Source: Rhodospirillales bacterium (lineage in GTDB: Bacteria > Pseudomonadota > Alphaproteobacteria > UBA8366 > JADFVY01). Taken from it: a stretch of DNA of 24,055 nucleotides. This document shows positions 1 to 8,093 of this stretch, in pieces. The stretch spans positions 1-24,055 of the forward strand of contig JAHELM010000002.1 in the NCBI GenBank assembly GCA_024644185.1. The letters run 5' to 3'. Each line of letters opens with the position of its first letter. Within the stretch, counting starts at the first letter, position 1. The position numbers were made by a program, and so were the translations under genes. The notes beneath the pieces were generated by a model that saw only the letters and a list, made by a program, of their open reading frames with translations, was not told where the DNA came from and searched no databases.

Positions 1-1
1 C

Positions 2-685
2 TGCTTCAAGTGTCACGGCCAGACTGGCAAGAGTGCCTGCGGCACCACCCGCTGCGGGGCGCCGAAGGCCCACAGCATGGTTCGGCTGGACGGAGTCTAC
101 AACATCCGGTCCAAGGTCGTGCCCGGCACGCCAGGATTGCTGTCGTATCATCCCCTCGTGTCGAACAATCCGGCGAACAATGCCGAGGTGCCCAGCCTGA
201 AGACGACCATTCCGCTGAACACATCCAGCAGCCTGATCTACTGTACCGACTGCCACAGCAGCGATACATCCGGTGCGGCCGGCGGCACGGGCGCCGACGG
301 GCCGCACGGATCCACTTGGGAAGGCCTGTTGGCGCAGCAGTACACGTTCAACACCAACCCGGCCAACAGCACGGTGTTCTATGCGCTCTGCTACAAGTGT
401 CACGACGAGGCGGTAATTCTCAGCGCCGCGAGCTTCGTCAAACATGCGCCGCATATCCAGAACCGTGGTGGCGCCTGCATTCTCTGCCACGACCCGCATG
501 GCTCGCACCACGGTGCGCGCCTGATGAATTTTCTGACGAGTTCGGACGGCGCGGTCGTCATAGGGCCGATCAATGTCAAGGGACAACCCGATCCCACCAC
601 GCCCAGATGGGTGGATACCGGCGTGTTCACGGGCGAATGCTGGCTGAATTGCCACAATGCCGGCCATTCGCCGAAAACCTATTAG
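2..685 (+). CDS. Multihaem c-type cytochrome, C-terminal part (5' end outside window)
   Basis: The reading frame is open from the first bases, so the start and any signal peptide lie upstream. The visible 227 codons hold five haem-attachment motifs: CFKCH at the very edge, CTDCH, CYKCH, CILCH and a C-terminal CX3CH (CWLNCH). The segment CILCHDPHGS resembles the doubled-CXXCH cytochrome family, whose members are exported and matured in the periplasm. Ser/Thr/Asn-rich linkers separate the haems, as in extracellular or periplasmic multihaem proteins. The next gene starts 20 bases after the stop on the same strand, so the two are probably co-transcribed. The likely role is an electron carrier; redox partner and total haem number cannot be told from this fragment. 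An ATG at 77 is in frame, but starting there would cut off the first haem motif. Confidence 0.88.
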   Translation, partial: CFKCHGQTGKSACGTTRCGAPKAHSMVRLDGVYNIRSKVVPGTPGLLSYHPLVSNNPANNAEVPSLKTTIPLNTSSSLIYCTDCHSSDTSGAAGGTGADGPHGSTWEGLLAQQYTFNTNPANSTVFYALCYKCHDEAVILSAASFVKHAPHIQNRGGACILCHDPHGSHHGARLMNFLTSSDGAVVIGPINVKGQPDPTTPRWVDTGVFTGECWLNCHNAGHSPKTY

Positions 686-705
686 GAAGACCGGGAGTTT
701 CGATC

Positions 706-1992
706 ATGCATCGGCTTATGGCGATATTGGTTTCCCTGGCGCTAGGCGCCGCCGCGGTTCAGGCCGCCCCGTCCAAAGGGCTGGATTTTCCGATCGCCGA
801 GGGCAATGGCATGCAGGGCCGGCCCGCGATGACCTACGATCCGAACGGCGATCGGTTCTTCCTGACCTGGCTCGACTACCGCAACAAGGGGACGTCCGGC
901 CTCGACATTTATGGACGCATCGTTGACAGCAGGGGAAATCCCGTCACGCCGGAATTTCCAGTCACCCGGTCTCTTCAGTCGCAAAGTTTTCCCGCGGTTG
1001 CCTTCGACACGGTGAACAATCGCTTCCTGGTCACCTGGAGCGATTGGCGCGATGCCGCCGACATCGATTCCGACGTCTATGGCCGCCTGTTCAACGCCGA
1101 TGGTTCGCCCTACGGGGACGAATTCCAGATCGCGGCCCTGCGGGGCGTTTCGCAGAAGTTCGCCAGCCTTGCCTTCGACCCGGTCCGCCAGAGGTTTCTG
1201 GTTCTCTGGGTGGACAATCGAAACCATTATGTGGACAAGATCTACGGTGCCTTCGTTGGCGCCGATGGTCATGCGCAGGGCGATGGATTTCCCGTGGCGA
1301 TGGTCGGCGAATACCAGGACAGCCCCTCCGTGCTGTTCGACCAGCGCAAAGATCAGTTTCTCGTGGTCTGGCGGAACATCCGGAACGTCACCCCGGAACG
1401 CTTTGAAAAAGCCGTCATCGGCCGTTTTGTAACCGGGGACGGAAATCCGCGCGGAGCGGCTTTCCAGATCGCACTGGAGGAGCATGGATGCACGCCGTTG
1501 TCCCTGAAGGCGGCCAGCTTCTCGCCTGGTGAGGACTTCTACTTCGTCGCCTGGTCGAGCGGCCGGAACTACAACGAGGTTATGGCGTCGACTGGCGGGT
1601 ATGGGGATCGCCAGCGCGGGCTCGATGTCTATGGGGCCTTCATCGGCGTCGACGATGGCGGTATGCGCAAAGAACCGTTCATGATCGCGTCCGAGATCGA
1701 TTACCAGGAGATGCCCTCTGTCGAATACGACCCCAACAGCGACCGGTTTCTGGTCGTGTGGTACGACCTTCGCCGCCCTCCCACCAACAAGAACACCGAC
1801 ATCTATGCCCGCTATGTCACGCCGAAAGGAACGATGACGGACGAGTTCCTGGTCTCGGACGAAATGGCATCGGGAAGCCGGCAGTATCCGACCGTCGGGT
1901 TCAGCCCGCGCAGCAATGCCTTCCTGATCCTGTGGGAGGACGGCCGCAACGGTGGCGGCGAGAAGACACGGATTTTCGGAGCCGTCAGGTAG
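706..1992 (+). CDS. Secreted seven-repeat beta-propeller-like protein
   Basis: The 428-residue product begins with a Sec signal peptide (residues 1-21, cleavage after AVQA). The frame is open further upstream, but ATG 706 has GGGAG eight bases before it and gives the signal peptide. A motif of the form (Y/F)D-x5-(R/Q)F-(L/F)-V-x-W-x-D-x-R recurs seven times (first three near residues 44, 100 and 156; last near nt 1900), each followed by a strand containing IYG or VYG. Spacing is roughly 55-65 residues. This fits a seven-bladed propeller in which each blade ends with Trp and Arg/Asn. There are no haem motifs, lipobox or membrane helix after the signal. Its position directly behind a cytochrome gene suggests a periplasmic or extracellular binding partner of that cytochrome. 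The precise family was not recognised, and enzymatic activity is not evident. Confidence 0.85.
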   Translation: MHRLMAILVSLALGAAAVQAAPSKGLDFPIAEGNGMQGRPAMTYDPNGDRFFLTWLDYRNKGTSGLDIYGRIVDSRGNPVTPEFPVTRSLQSQSFPAVAFDTVNNRFLVTWSDWRDAADIDSDVYGRLFNADGSPYGDEFQIAALRGVSQKFASLAFDPVRQRFLVLWVDNRNHYVDKIYGAFVGADGHAQGDGFPVAMVGEYQDSPSVLFDQRKDQFLVVWRNIRNVTPERFEKAVIGRFVTGDGNPRGAAFQIALEEHGCTPLSLKAASFSPGEDFYFVAWSSGRNYNEVMASTGGYGDRQRGLDVYGAFIGVDDGGMRKEPFMIASEIDYQEMPSVEYDPNSDRFLVVWYDLRRPPTNKNTDIYARYVTPKGTMTDEFLVSDEMASGSRQYPTVGFSPRSNAFLILWEDGRNGGGEKTRIFGAVR

Positions 1993-2012
1993 CAGCCCGT
2001 TTGCGCGGATGC

Positions 2013-2037
2013 TGTTCCAGAACACGGATGCCGTTCT
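2013..2037. terminator. Weak hairpins between convergent genes
   Basis: The 43-base gap between convergent stops contains TGTTC-CA-GAACA (2013-2024) and an imperfect AGAACacGG/CCGTTCT stem (2019-2037) that reaches the stop codon of the minus-strand gene. There is no T-tract on either strand. A shared bidirectional transcription stop would be expected here, but the sequence support is slight. Confidence 0.2.
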
Positions 2038-4666
2038 AGAAATTGACCCGATATCCCAGCATCACGTCATAAGACGTGGTTTTGGTCGACGTTCCAAGGG
2101 CGCTGTCATCGGTAAATTCGGCGCCCACTTCGATATCGAAGCGTAGCCACTTTGCCGGGCGATAGTCGGATCGGATCGACGGCCGCAGCCGGGTTCGCTC
2201 GCCATCGTCGTTCTTGTTTCGCCGGATATCGCCGCGGAAGCGTGGGTTGACGCGCCAGCCGGATGTCAGCGGGAAACGCATATCGAGCGTAGCCGTCGCG
2301 GTTCCGGCAGCCTCTACGTCCGCGTAGCGCAGACCGAATATCTCGATATCGCCGTCCATCAGCAGGTTGCTGGCGATCAACTGGGTCGAATAGAAGAATT
2401 CGTAGCCGGTATCCGGCGTTGCGGGAACCGCAACCAGTCCAATCGTCGATGCGGGCGTGCCCGACAGGGTGGACACGGTTACGTCGCCGCCGATCTGGAA
2501 CCGGTCGCCAAGCGGGCGGGAGGCACTGAACGTCGCCGATTTGCTGTTCGCCGTGCGATCCTCGGCGAGGGCGCGTATCTCCTCTTCGGTCAGAGTCAGC
2601 TGGAGATCGGAAATCTCCTGGACGCCCTGGCCTTGCAGCGCGTTGGTGGTCGAAAGGCTGGGGCTGTTGCGGTAGTCCAGCGACAGCGCAAGCGTCGTTC
2701 GGTCGGGAAACACCCAGTTTCCGGACAACAACGCCATATTCAACTCGTCATAGGACACATCGTAGTCGACCAGGGCGAACAAGGAACGATGCGAGTCGAA
2801 ATACCGCACCTCGCCACCCACGGCTCGTCGGTCGACGATGCCGTCGACCATCTGGTTGATCCCATAGATTCCGACGTTCCAGTGGTCGGCGAAGGTCCCG
2901 AACTCCAGCCCGCCGCCATAGAAAGACCGGTCGGTATCGGGAGCAAGTTCGGTGGAGGTGTCGACCGGATATCCGCCGACGAGGCTTAGCCGTGCCAATG
3001 GAAGGAACTGGAAGTCGATGGCGCCTCCATCGAACCGGCCAAGCACACCGCCGGTGCTGCGTGACTGACGGCCGAAGCGGGCGGAAAGTCCGTTTTTCCG
3101 GTCCACGCTTTCGAAATAGAGAGTGTTGACGTGTGGTTGGTCTTCGCCGTCGGGCAGCAGATCGGCGACATATCCGCCGATGAACTGCGCGTTAAACTCG
3201 TATTCCTTGCTGCGGGCCCGGACCGTGGCGTCGAGATCGGAACTGATGTCGGAGCGGTTCACGGTCCTGCCAACGCCATCGATGTCGGTCAGCCCGTAAT
3301 TGTAGAATTGTGAAAGACCGCCATAGATGCTGGTTTGCCATGCGCTGGGCTCACCGGCGATGGCATTGCCCAGCTTCCCCTGCGGTGCCGATCTGGCGGT
3401 CAGCAGACCGGCAAGGCGCTGGCGGACGCGGTCGGCGCCCTCGCCCTGGGGATAAGTCGTCAGATAGGTATCGTATTCCGCCTTGGCATGGGCGATCTGG
3501 CCGCTGCGCTCGCGGGCAAGGCCCAGCAACTCCTGGGCCTGCTGTCGCGCGGGCTCGTCCCTGGTCTCCAGGACGGCGGTATAGAGGAGAGTTGCCTTCT
3601 GATAGTCGCCCGCGGTCATCGCCTTTGCCGCCTGGTCCAGCATCTGCTGCGGGCGACCTGTTGAGACGGTGCCGACGGTGGACGGCGCGGTGGCAACTTG
3701 AGGCGCGGGAGCCGGCGCCGGCGCCGGGGCAGGGGCGGCAGGCACGGGAGCCGGGGCAACCGCCGCCATTCCCGCCGGAACGGCGGTTGTGATTGCGCTG
3801 GCGGCCGAGTTGCGCCGCTCTTCAGGCGAGGCCTTTGCGACCCAGGCGTCGGGATATGCGCTGTTCACCAGACGCAGTGCATCCTTGGCCGCTGCCGCCG
3901 TCGGGAAAAATCCGAGGCGCAGCCGGTACCACAGCTTGCCATCCTTGTCGAACTGGCTGGTATAGAGACGGTATTGTCGGAACGCTTCCAGCTTGGGTAG
4001 CGACGAGACGCTGACGGGGCGCGTGCTCGAACTCAGATTGATGACATAGGGGTATGATGTATTCACGGCGGCAAGTGCTGGCGGTGCCGCGGCCACAACG
4101 GGCGTTGGTACAGGGGCGGCGGCAGGTGTCGGCGGTGGCGGTGCCGTCACGGCGGCTGGAGCGCCGGCCACGCCGACGACGACGTAGATACTGCGCATGT
4201 CGGGGGCGCTGCGGACACTGAATCGGACAGGGCTGGCGAATTTCAGGACCATGCTGGGCCCGCCGGCGGCGTCGCCCTCATAGGCCACTTCAACAAGCGG
4301 AAGGTCGCGGGTGGGGCCCCAGGAAACGATCGACCGGCCGTTCAGTTCGACATCTCCAATACCGGCGGTGGCTATGGGTTGCAACCGGATTTGCAGCAGC
4401 TTGCCGGATGTCGTCGGCATGTGGGTAATGTAGCGCATCGCCGTATTCAGACGGATCCGCAATTCCTGCTCGCCCGTGGCCGTGCGCTGAAATTCCAGGC
4501 TGTCGATGACCCGGGTGCCGGCGACCGCGGGCCAGAATGCCAAAGCCGTCAGAAGGAAGCCCAATGCCCCCATGATTCCCGCACGGAAGTGGCGGCTCGC
4601 ACTCCGCGTCGACCAGCGGCGTGGGGTACCAGGATCTAAGGGTCTGGAGGACATGGCTCTGACCAT
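2036..4666 (-). CDS. AMIN-SPOR-TPR outer-membrane beta-barrel protein (candidate conduit porin)
   Basis: The product is up to 876 residues. Residues 16-50 are a basic stretch and hydrophobic signal sequence. Residues about 52-165 are an AMIN-like beta domain. Then come Pro/Ala linkers (165-205, 295-335), a SPOR domain (about 206-278, with the WYRLRLGFF hallmark), a TPR-like helical part (about 338-425), and a barrel of about 435 residues with alternating strands ending in YRVNF. The terminal Phe is the usual outer-membrane assembly signal. SPOR domains bind denuded peptidoglycan. The gene is last in the cytochrome operon, so it probably houses or anchors the cytochromes at the outer membrane (inference). 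ATG 4666 overlaps the previous gene by 31 bases and has no clear ribosome site; ATGs at 4654 and 4573 are alternatives, the last giving an unusually uncharged signal start. A BcsC-like export barrel is another possibility. Confidence 0.85.
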   Translation of the reverse strand: MVRAMSSRPLDPGTPRRWSTRSASRHFRAGIMGALGFLLTALAFWPAVAGTRVIDSLEFQRTATGEQELRIRLNTAMRYITHMPTTSGKLLQIRLQPIATAGIGDVELNGRSIVSWGPTRDLPLVEVAYEGDAAGGPSMVLKFASPVRFSVRSAPDMRSIYVVVGVAGAPAAVTAPPPPTPAAAPVPTPVVAAAPPALAAVNTSYPYVINLSSSTRPVSVSSLPKLEAFRQYRLYTSQFDKDGKLWYRLRLGFFPTAAAAKDALRLVNSAYPDAWVAKASPEERRNSAASAITTAVPAGMAAVAPAPVPAAPAPAPAPAPAPQVATAPSTVGTVSTGRPQQMLDQAAKAMTAGDYQKATLLYTAVLETRDEPARQQAQELLGLARERSGQIAHAKAEYDTYLTTYPQGEGADRVRQRLAGLLTARSAPQGKLGNAIAGEPSAWQTSIYGGLSQFYNYGLTDIDGVGRTVNRSDISSDLDATVRARSKEYEFNAQFIGGYVADLLPDGEDQPHVNTLYFESVDRKNGLSARFGRQSRSTGGVLGRFDGGAIDFQFLPLARLSLVGGYPVDTSTELAPDTDRSFYGGGLEFGTFADHWNVGIYGINQMVDGIVDRRAVGGEVRYFDSHRSLFALVDYDVSYDELNMALLSGNWVFPDRTTLALSLDYRNSPSLSTTNALQGQGVQEISDLQLTLTEEEIRALAEDRTANSKSATFSASRPLGDRFQIGGDVTVSTLSGTPASTIGLVAVPATPDTGYEFFYSTQLIASNLLMDGDIEIFGLRYADVEAAGTATATLDMRFPLTSGWRVNPRFRGDIRRNKNDDGERTRLRPSIRSDYRPAKWLRFDIEVGAEFTDDSALGTSTKTTSYDVMLGYRVNF

Positions 4667-5112
4667 CCGGGTTGGGAGATGAAAACGGATATGCTGCGAA
4701 AATCCTCGCCTTGTCTCACCGCGAAGGATTGTTCTTGCGCAAACCGCAGCGAAAGATACGGGCCGCCCGGCGCATCACCCTCGAACACCACATCGGTGAG
4801 CGACGGAAATTCGTCGGGTGGAATCGAGGCCGTCTCCTGTTGCAGCCCGAAGGACGGCTCGCGAGCGTCGCTCCCCGGAAAGTGCAGGAATATCAGAGCC
4901 TCGTCGCCCGCCGTCTGCGGGAAGTGGCGAAGATAGAGGACCGGCATGTTGAACCCGATGCGAATTTCGGTGCAGCCGCGGGTCGCGGCGATACCCACAT
5001 CGCCAAGCGCGCGCTCGTCCCCGGCGGCACGCGCGCTTGTCTGGACCATGGCCCAGGCCAGTATGACCAGGCCAAGGCCCAGAACCGCGTATTTTCCGAT
5101 GTGGCGGCGCAT
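4636..5112 (-). CDS. Small periplasmic AMIN-like domain protein
   Basis: The 158-residue product starts with MRRHIGK and a hydrophobic segment ending at about ARAA, a signal peptide or N-terminal anchor. ATG 5112 lies four bases after the stop of the 16-haem cytochrome gene, and a GGGGG stretch in that gene's last codons can serve as the ribosome site, so translational coupling is likely. The mature part aligns by eye with the N-terminal AMIN-like domain of the next gene's product over about 105 residues. It shares an RI-x2-N-x6-R-H-x-P-x-T-x-G pattern and VxxEGDAxGGP followed by FSVR/FAVR and DxRSI. It has two cysteines, at the start of the domain and near the C-terminus, that could form a disulfide. 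No haem motif is present. AMIN domains act in envelope localisation; a scaffold between peptidoglycan, cytochromes and barrel is inferred. Confidence 0.8.
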   Translation of the reverse strand: MRRHIGKYAVLGLGLVILAWAMVQTSARAAGDERALGDVGIAATRGCTEIRIGFNMPVLYLRHFPQTAGDEALIFLHFPGSDAREPSFGLQQETASIPPDEFPSLTDVVFEGDAPGGPYLSLRFAQEQSFAVRQGEDFRSISVFISQPGWSEPCPPDP

Positions 5113-5116
5113 GGCG

Positions 5117-6466
5117 TTACCAGCCCCCGTCACTAGGCCGGTGGTGGCTCGTTCGCGACTGGGCGATCGTGGTGAAGGTGCTGTCGGTGTATCTGTGGCA
5201 CGCACCCGAACAGTCGCGCAGTTCGCTGACCGTGTAGAGAATTGTGGGACTGTCGACCTTCTTGTGAGAATCGGCCTTGAATCGACCCGCGTGGCAACCG
5301 GCGCAATCGGGGCGATAGGTTGCGTAGGTCCAGGTCACGCTCTCGCTGTTGCCCTTGTGGCAGTTCAGGCAGGTCACGCCGGCGGAGTGGTCGCCGGGGT
5401 AGTCGGGCGAGGAGTGTCGGTATTTGAGGGTCGGAATCCAGGCCGTCGTCGTATGGCACTCGGCGCATTCCACCGACGTCAGGAAATGCGTCGCCGTCTT
5501 GCCCGTCGCCGTGGTTCCGTTGTGACAGCTCGAGCACGACCCGGTCACCGAGGAATGATCGAAGCTGGCAGGTATCCAGGCGGTGGTCAGGTGGCACTGG
5601 CCGCAATCGGCCGTCGTGGCGATATGGGTTGCCGTCTTGCCGGTGGCAGTGGTTCCGTTATGGCAGCTGGAGCAGGACCCGGTGACGCCGGAATGATCGA
5701 ATCCGGCGGGCAGCCATGCCGTCGTCATATGGCACTGGTCGCATTCCGCCGTTGTCGCGATGTGGGTCGGTGTCTTGCCGGTCGCGGTGCTGCCGTTGTG
5801 ACAGCTGCTGCAATTGGCGGTGATGCCGCTGTGATCGAATGCGGCTCCGGCCCAGTTGCTGGTGGTATGGCAGTCCTGGCACTGGTCGCTTGAGGCGATG
5901 TGAGTGGGCGTCTTGCCGGTCGCCGAGGTCCCATTATGGCAACTGACACAGGTTCCCGTGACGGAACTATGGTCGAAGTGGACCGCCAGCCAGCTGACGA
6001 CGATGTGACAGTCGTCGCAGGTTCCGGCGGTGGCGATATGGTTCGGCGGCTTTCCCTGCGCCGTGGTGCCGTTATGGCAATTCGAGCATATCGCGTTCGT
6101 CAGCGACGCATGTTCGAACCGCGCCGGCGACCATGCGGTCGTCACATGGCAGTCGCCGCAGGCATTGTTCGACTTGATGTGCCGGAGCGACTTGGCTTGC
6201 GCCACCGTCCCGTTATGGCATTCGCCGCATTGCGTGGATGTGCCCTTGAATTCACCGCGCACATGGCATTTGTCGCATGCAACGGTCTCGTGAGCGCCGG
6301 TCAGTGGGAAGCCGGTACTGAAGTGATCGAACTTGAATTCCTTGGTCTCCGCGGCGCCGGCCGGCGCAGGCATCGCCATGGCCGCGCAGAAGGCAAGTAT
6401 CGAAGCCATCCGCACGGCATCCCGCCGCAGGCGGATCATCGTCATTGTGCCGAACAGGTGTTTCAT
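5117..6466 (-). CDS. 16-haem c-type cytochrome with 46-residue dihaem repeats
   Basis: ATG 6466 has a strong GGGAGG site just upstream and gives a 449-residue protein with a signal peptide ending near residue 39 (PAGAA). I count 15 CXXCH motifs plus a final CX3CH (CSGACH). From residue 103 to 333 the protein is a tandem array of five units of 46-47 residues, each with two haems and the pattern CxxCHxxxxW...FDHS.VTG.C.SCHNGT.ATGK..(T/N)HI. The FDH and THI histidines are good candidates for distal haem ligands. A sixth, diverged unit follows (CAECH, CLNCH, CAGCH). There is no lipobox or C-terminal anchor, so the protein is presumably periplasmic or lodged in the barrel encoded two genes downstream. 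Members of this broad 'cytochrome c3 family' group carry electrons over long distances; the exact subfamily was not recognised. Confidence 0.92.
   Translation of the reverse strand: MKHLFGTMTMIRLRRDAVRMASILAFCAAMAMPAPAGAAETKEFKFDHFSTGFPLTGAHETVACDKCHVRGEFKGTSTQCGECHNGTVAQAKSLRHIKSNNACGDCHVTTAWSPARFEHASLTNAICSNCHNGTTAQGKPPNHIATAGTCDDCHIVVSWLAVHFDHSSVTGTCVSCHNGTSATGKTPTHIASSDQCQDCHTTSNWAGAAFDHSGITANCSSCHNGSTATGKTPTHIATTAECDQCHMTTAWLPAGFDHSGVTGSCSSCHNGTTATGKTATHIATTADCGQCHLTTAWIPASFDHSSVTGSCSSCHNGTTATGKTATHFLTSVECAECHTTTAWIPTLKYRHSSPDYPGDHSAGVTCLNCHKGNSESVTWTYATYRPDCAGCHAGRFKADSHKKVDSPTILYTVSELRDCSGACHRYTDSTFTTIAQSRTSHHRPSDGGW
5468..6160 (-). repeat. Tandem array of five 138-141 bp dihaem-encoding units
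   Basis: These are five consecutive coding units, four of 46 codons and one of 47, inside the 16-haem cytochrome gene. The central copies are similar at DNA as well as protein level: the stretch encoding CSSCHNGTTATGKTATHI occurs almost unchanged twice. That points to growth by unequal recombination. Confidence 0.8.
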
Positions 6467-6495
6467 TTCTTCCTCCCGCCGCGCGCGGCGTGGCC

Positions 6496-8064
6496 TTACT
6501 GGTTCAATCGTATGTCCTTGAACGAACGCGTCGTGTGACAGCGATCGCATTGCTGACCGAAGCGTCCGCGGTGCTCGTCGTCGCCTTGATGGCAGGCGTT
6601 GCAAGCCTTGGGCAGGCTGGCATCGCCGCGCACCGGCGTGCGATGGCAGGCTTCGCATTTGCGCCCCTCATGGGCGCCATCCAGCACGAAGTCCGTCTGC
6701 GTATTGTGATCGAAACGCCAAAGCGTCCAGCCATTCGGATTATGGCAGGTTCCGCATTTTGTGCCGAGTTGACGCTTGTGCACATCGCGTTTCTCGTGAC
6801 AGCCGACGCAGTCGAGCGTGGTTCCCTTGTAGGTGGGGGAGATATGGCATTCCTCGCACGGCACGACGGCGTGCAGGCCGATGAGCGGAAAACGCGTCAG
6901 GTCGTGATCGAAGAAGACTTTCTCACCCCAGCCATTCACATTGTGGCAGTTATCGCATTTTTGACCAAGCTGCCCTTTGTGAACGTCGTCGCGCTGATGG
7001 CAGGCATCGCAGGTAATGCCCAGCTTCTCGGTGCCCACGGTTCCCTTGTGGCAAGTCTCGCAGGCCAGCTTGGCGTGCTTGCCGCGCAGCGGGAACTTGG
7101 TCTTGGCATGATTGAAGCTGGATTTTCCCCAGGTTTCAACGGAATGACAGTTTTCGCATGTCGGCCCGTTGCGACCGTGATGTTCATCGTCGTTCCGGTG
7201 GCAGGAAATGCAGGCCGTATCGAGCTTGTCGCCGAAAATCTTCTCCGAGTGGCATCCGCGGCAGGTCGTCCTGGCGTGTGCGCCCAGCAGAGGAAATTTC
7301 GTCTGCTTGTTGTGGTCGAATTTCGTGCGCCGCCAGTCCGTGGTCGAATGGCATTGCTCGCATTTCTGACCGAAGCGGCCACCATGCACGTCGTTCAACC
7401 GGTGGCACGAGAAGCAGTCGGTCGGCGTCTTCTTATATTGCTCGTTTGTATGACAGCTGGCGCAGAGCACTTCACGGTGCCGGCCGACAAGGGGAAACTT
7501 CGTGGCCCGGTCATGGTCGAAGCGGGCCTCGCGCCAGCCCTTGTCGGTGTGGCAACTGGCGCAATCCTTGCCGAGCGTCCCCTTATGTCTGTCGTCGGCC
7601 TTGTGGCAGGCGACGCACTCGCTGGGTGCCTGCCGGAATTTCTTCCCCGCCACATGGCAAGATGCACATACGACGCGCGCATGCGCCCCACCGATCTGAA
7701 AATCGGTTGCCCGGTGATTGAAGGTTTCCTTGTCCAGCAGGACGATATCCGCGTCGCGGCCCTTGTGCTCGGTATGACACTGCTTGCATTCGGTCGTGGC
7801 AATGTTCTTGATTCGTCCGTGGAAACCCTGCTGGCCGGTGACGTCCGCATTGGTTTCCTTGTGGCAAGCCAGACATAGCGTGGATTGGCTTGTCTTGCTG
7901 AACGGGGTGTGGCACTGGCCGCAGTCGCTCTCCAGCTTCGCATGGCCCTGAATCACCGGGCCGGGCATGACCAGTTCCTCCAGGCTTGCAGCCTTGGCGG
8001 TCACCGGCATGAGCAGTGCCAGAGCCAGCATCCAGAGTAATGGGACAGCGAACCCGAATCTCAA
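6496..8064 (-). CDS. 21-haem c-type cytochrome built of seven trihaem repeats
   Basis: I place the start at TTG 8064, which has GAGG seven bases upstream, follows the stop of the membrane cytochrome b gene by 29 bases, and gives a signal peptide (RFGFAVPLLW to VTAKAA). The reading frame stays open to 8292, but that extension overlaps the upstream gene. An ATG at 8031 is another option. The 522-residue protein has 21 CXXCH motifs and no other recognisable domain. They fall into seven groups of three with the pattern CxxCH ... CxxCHxxDDxHxGxxGxxCxxCHxxxxWxxxxFDHxxxTKFPLxGxHA, about 65-70 residues each. Conserved FDH, FPL-G-H and DDxH histidines are candidate axial ligands. No membrane anchor is seen, so it should be a soluble periplasmic wire between the membrane cytochrome b and the 16-haem cytochrome encoded 29 bases downstream. 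Confidence 0.92.
   Translation of the reverse strand: MRFGFAVPLLWMLALALLMPVTAKAASLEELVMPGPVIQGHAKLESDCGQCHTPFSKTSQSTLCLACHKETNADVTGQQGFHGRIKNIATTECKQCHTEHKGRDADIVLLDKETFNHRATDFQIGGAHARVVCASCHVAGKKFRQAPSECVACHKADDRHKGTLGKDCASCHTDKGWREARFDHDRATKFPLVGRHREVLCASCHTNEQYKKTPTDCFSCHRLNDVHGGRFGQKCEQCHSTTDWRRTKFDHNKQTKFPLLGAHARTTCRGCHSEKIFGDKLDTACISCHRNDDEHHGRNGPTCENCHSVETWGKSSFNHAKTKFPLRGKHAKLACETCHKGTVGTEKLGITCDACHQRDDVHKGQLGQKCDNCHNVNGWGEKVFFDHDLTRFPLIGLHAVVPCEECHISPTYKGTTLDCVGCHEKRDVHKRQLGTKCGTCHNPNGWTLWRFDHNTQTDFVLDGAHEGRKCEACHRTPVRGDASLPKACNACHQGDDEHRGRFGQQCDRCHTTRSFKDIRLNQ
6535..7923 (-). repeat. Seven trihaem protein repeats
   Basis: The segment from the first to the last CXXCH of the 21-haem cytochrome divides into seven units, each with three haem motifs (7 x 3 = 21). 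A conserved W-x4-FDH...FPL-x-G-x-HA block links one unit to the next. Divergence between units is high, so this is an ancient protein repeat, not a recent DNA duplication. Confidence 0.75.
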
Positions 8065-8071
8065 TTTGGCG

Positions 8072-8075
8072 CCTC
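8072..8075 (-). promoter_or_regulatory. Ribosome binding site deciding the TTG start of the 21-haem cytochrome
   Basis: On the minus strand GAGG lies seven bases before TTG 8064. It is the only good site between the upstream stop and the signal peptide, and so supports the non-ATG start. Confidence 0.55.
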
Positions 8076-8093
8076 GATTTCGCTGCTGAAGGG

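Noticed and set aside
742..2025. 427-codon open frame antisense to the propeller gene
   Set aside because: It mirrors the repeat structure of the sense gene and has no signal, domain or ribosome site of its own.
5468..6160. Regularly spaced repeats considered as a CRISPR array
   Set aside because: The repeats are coding, 138-141 bp long, in one open frame and preserve haem motifs. Unit size and variation do not fit CRISPR.
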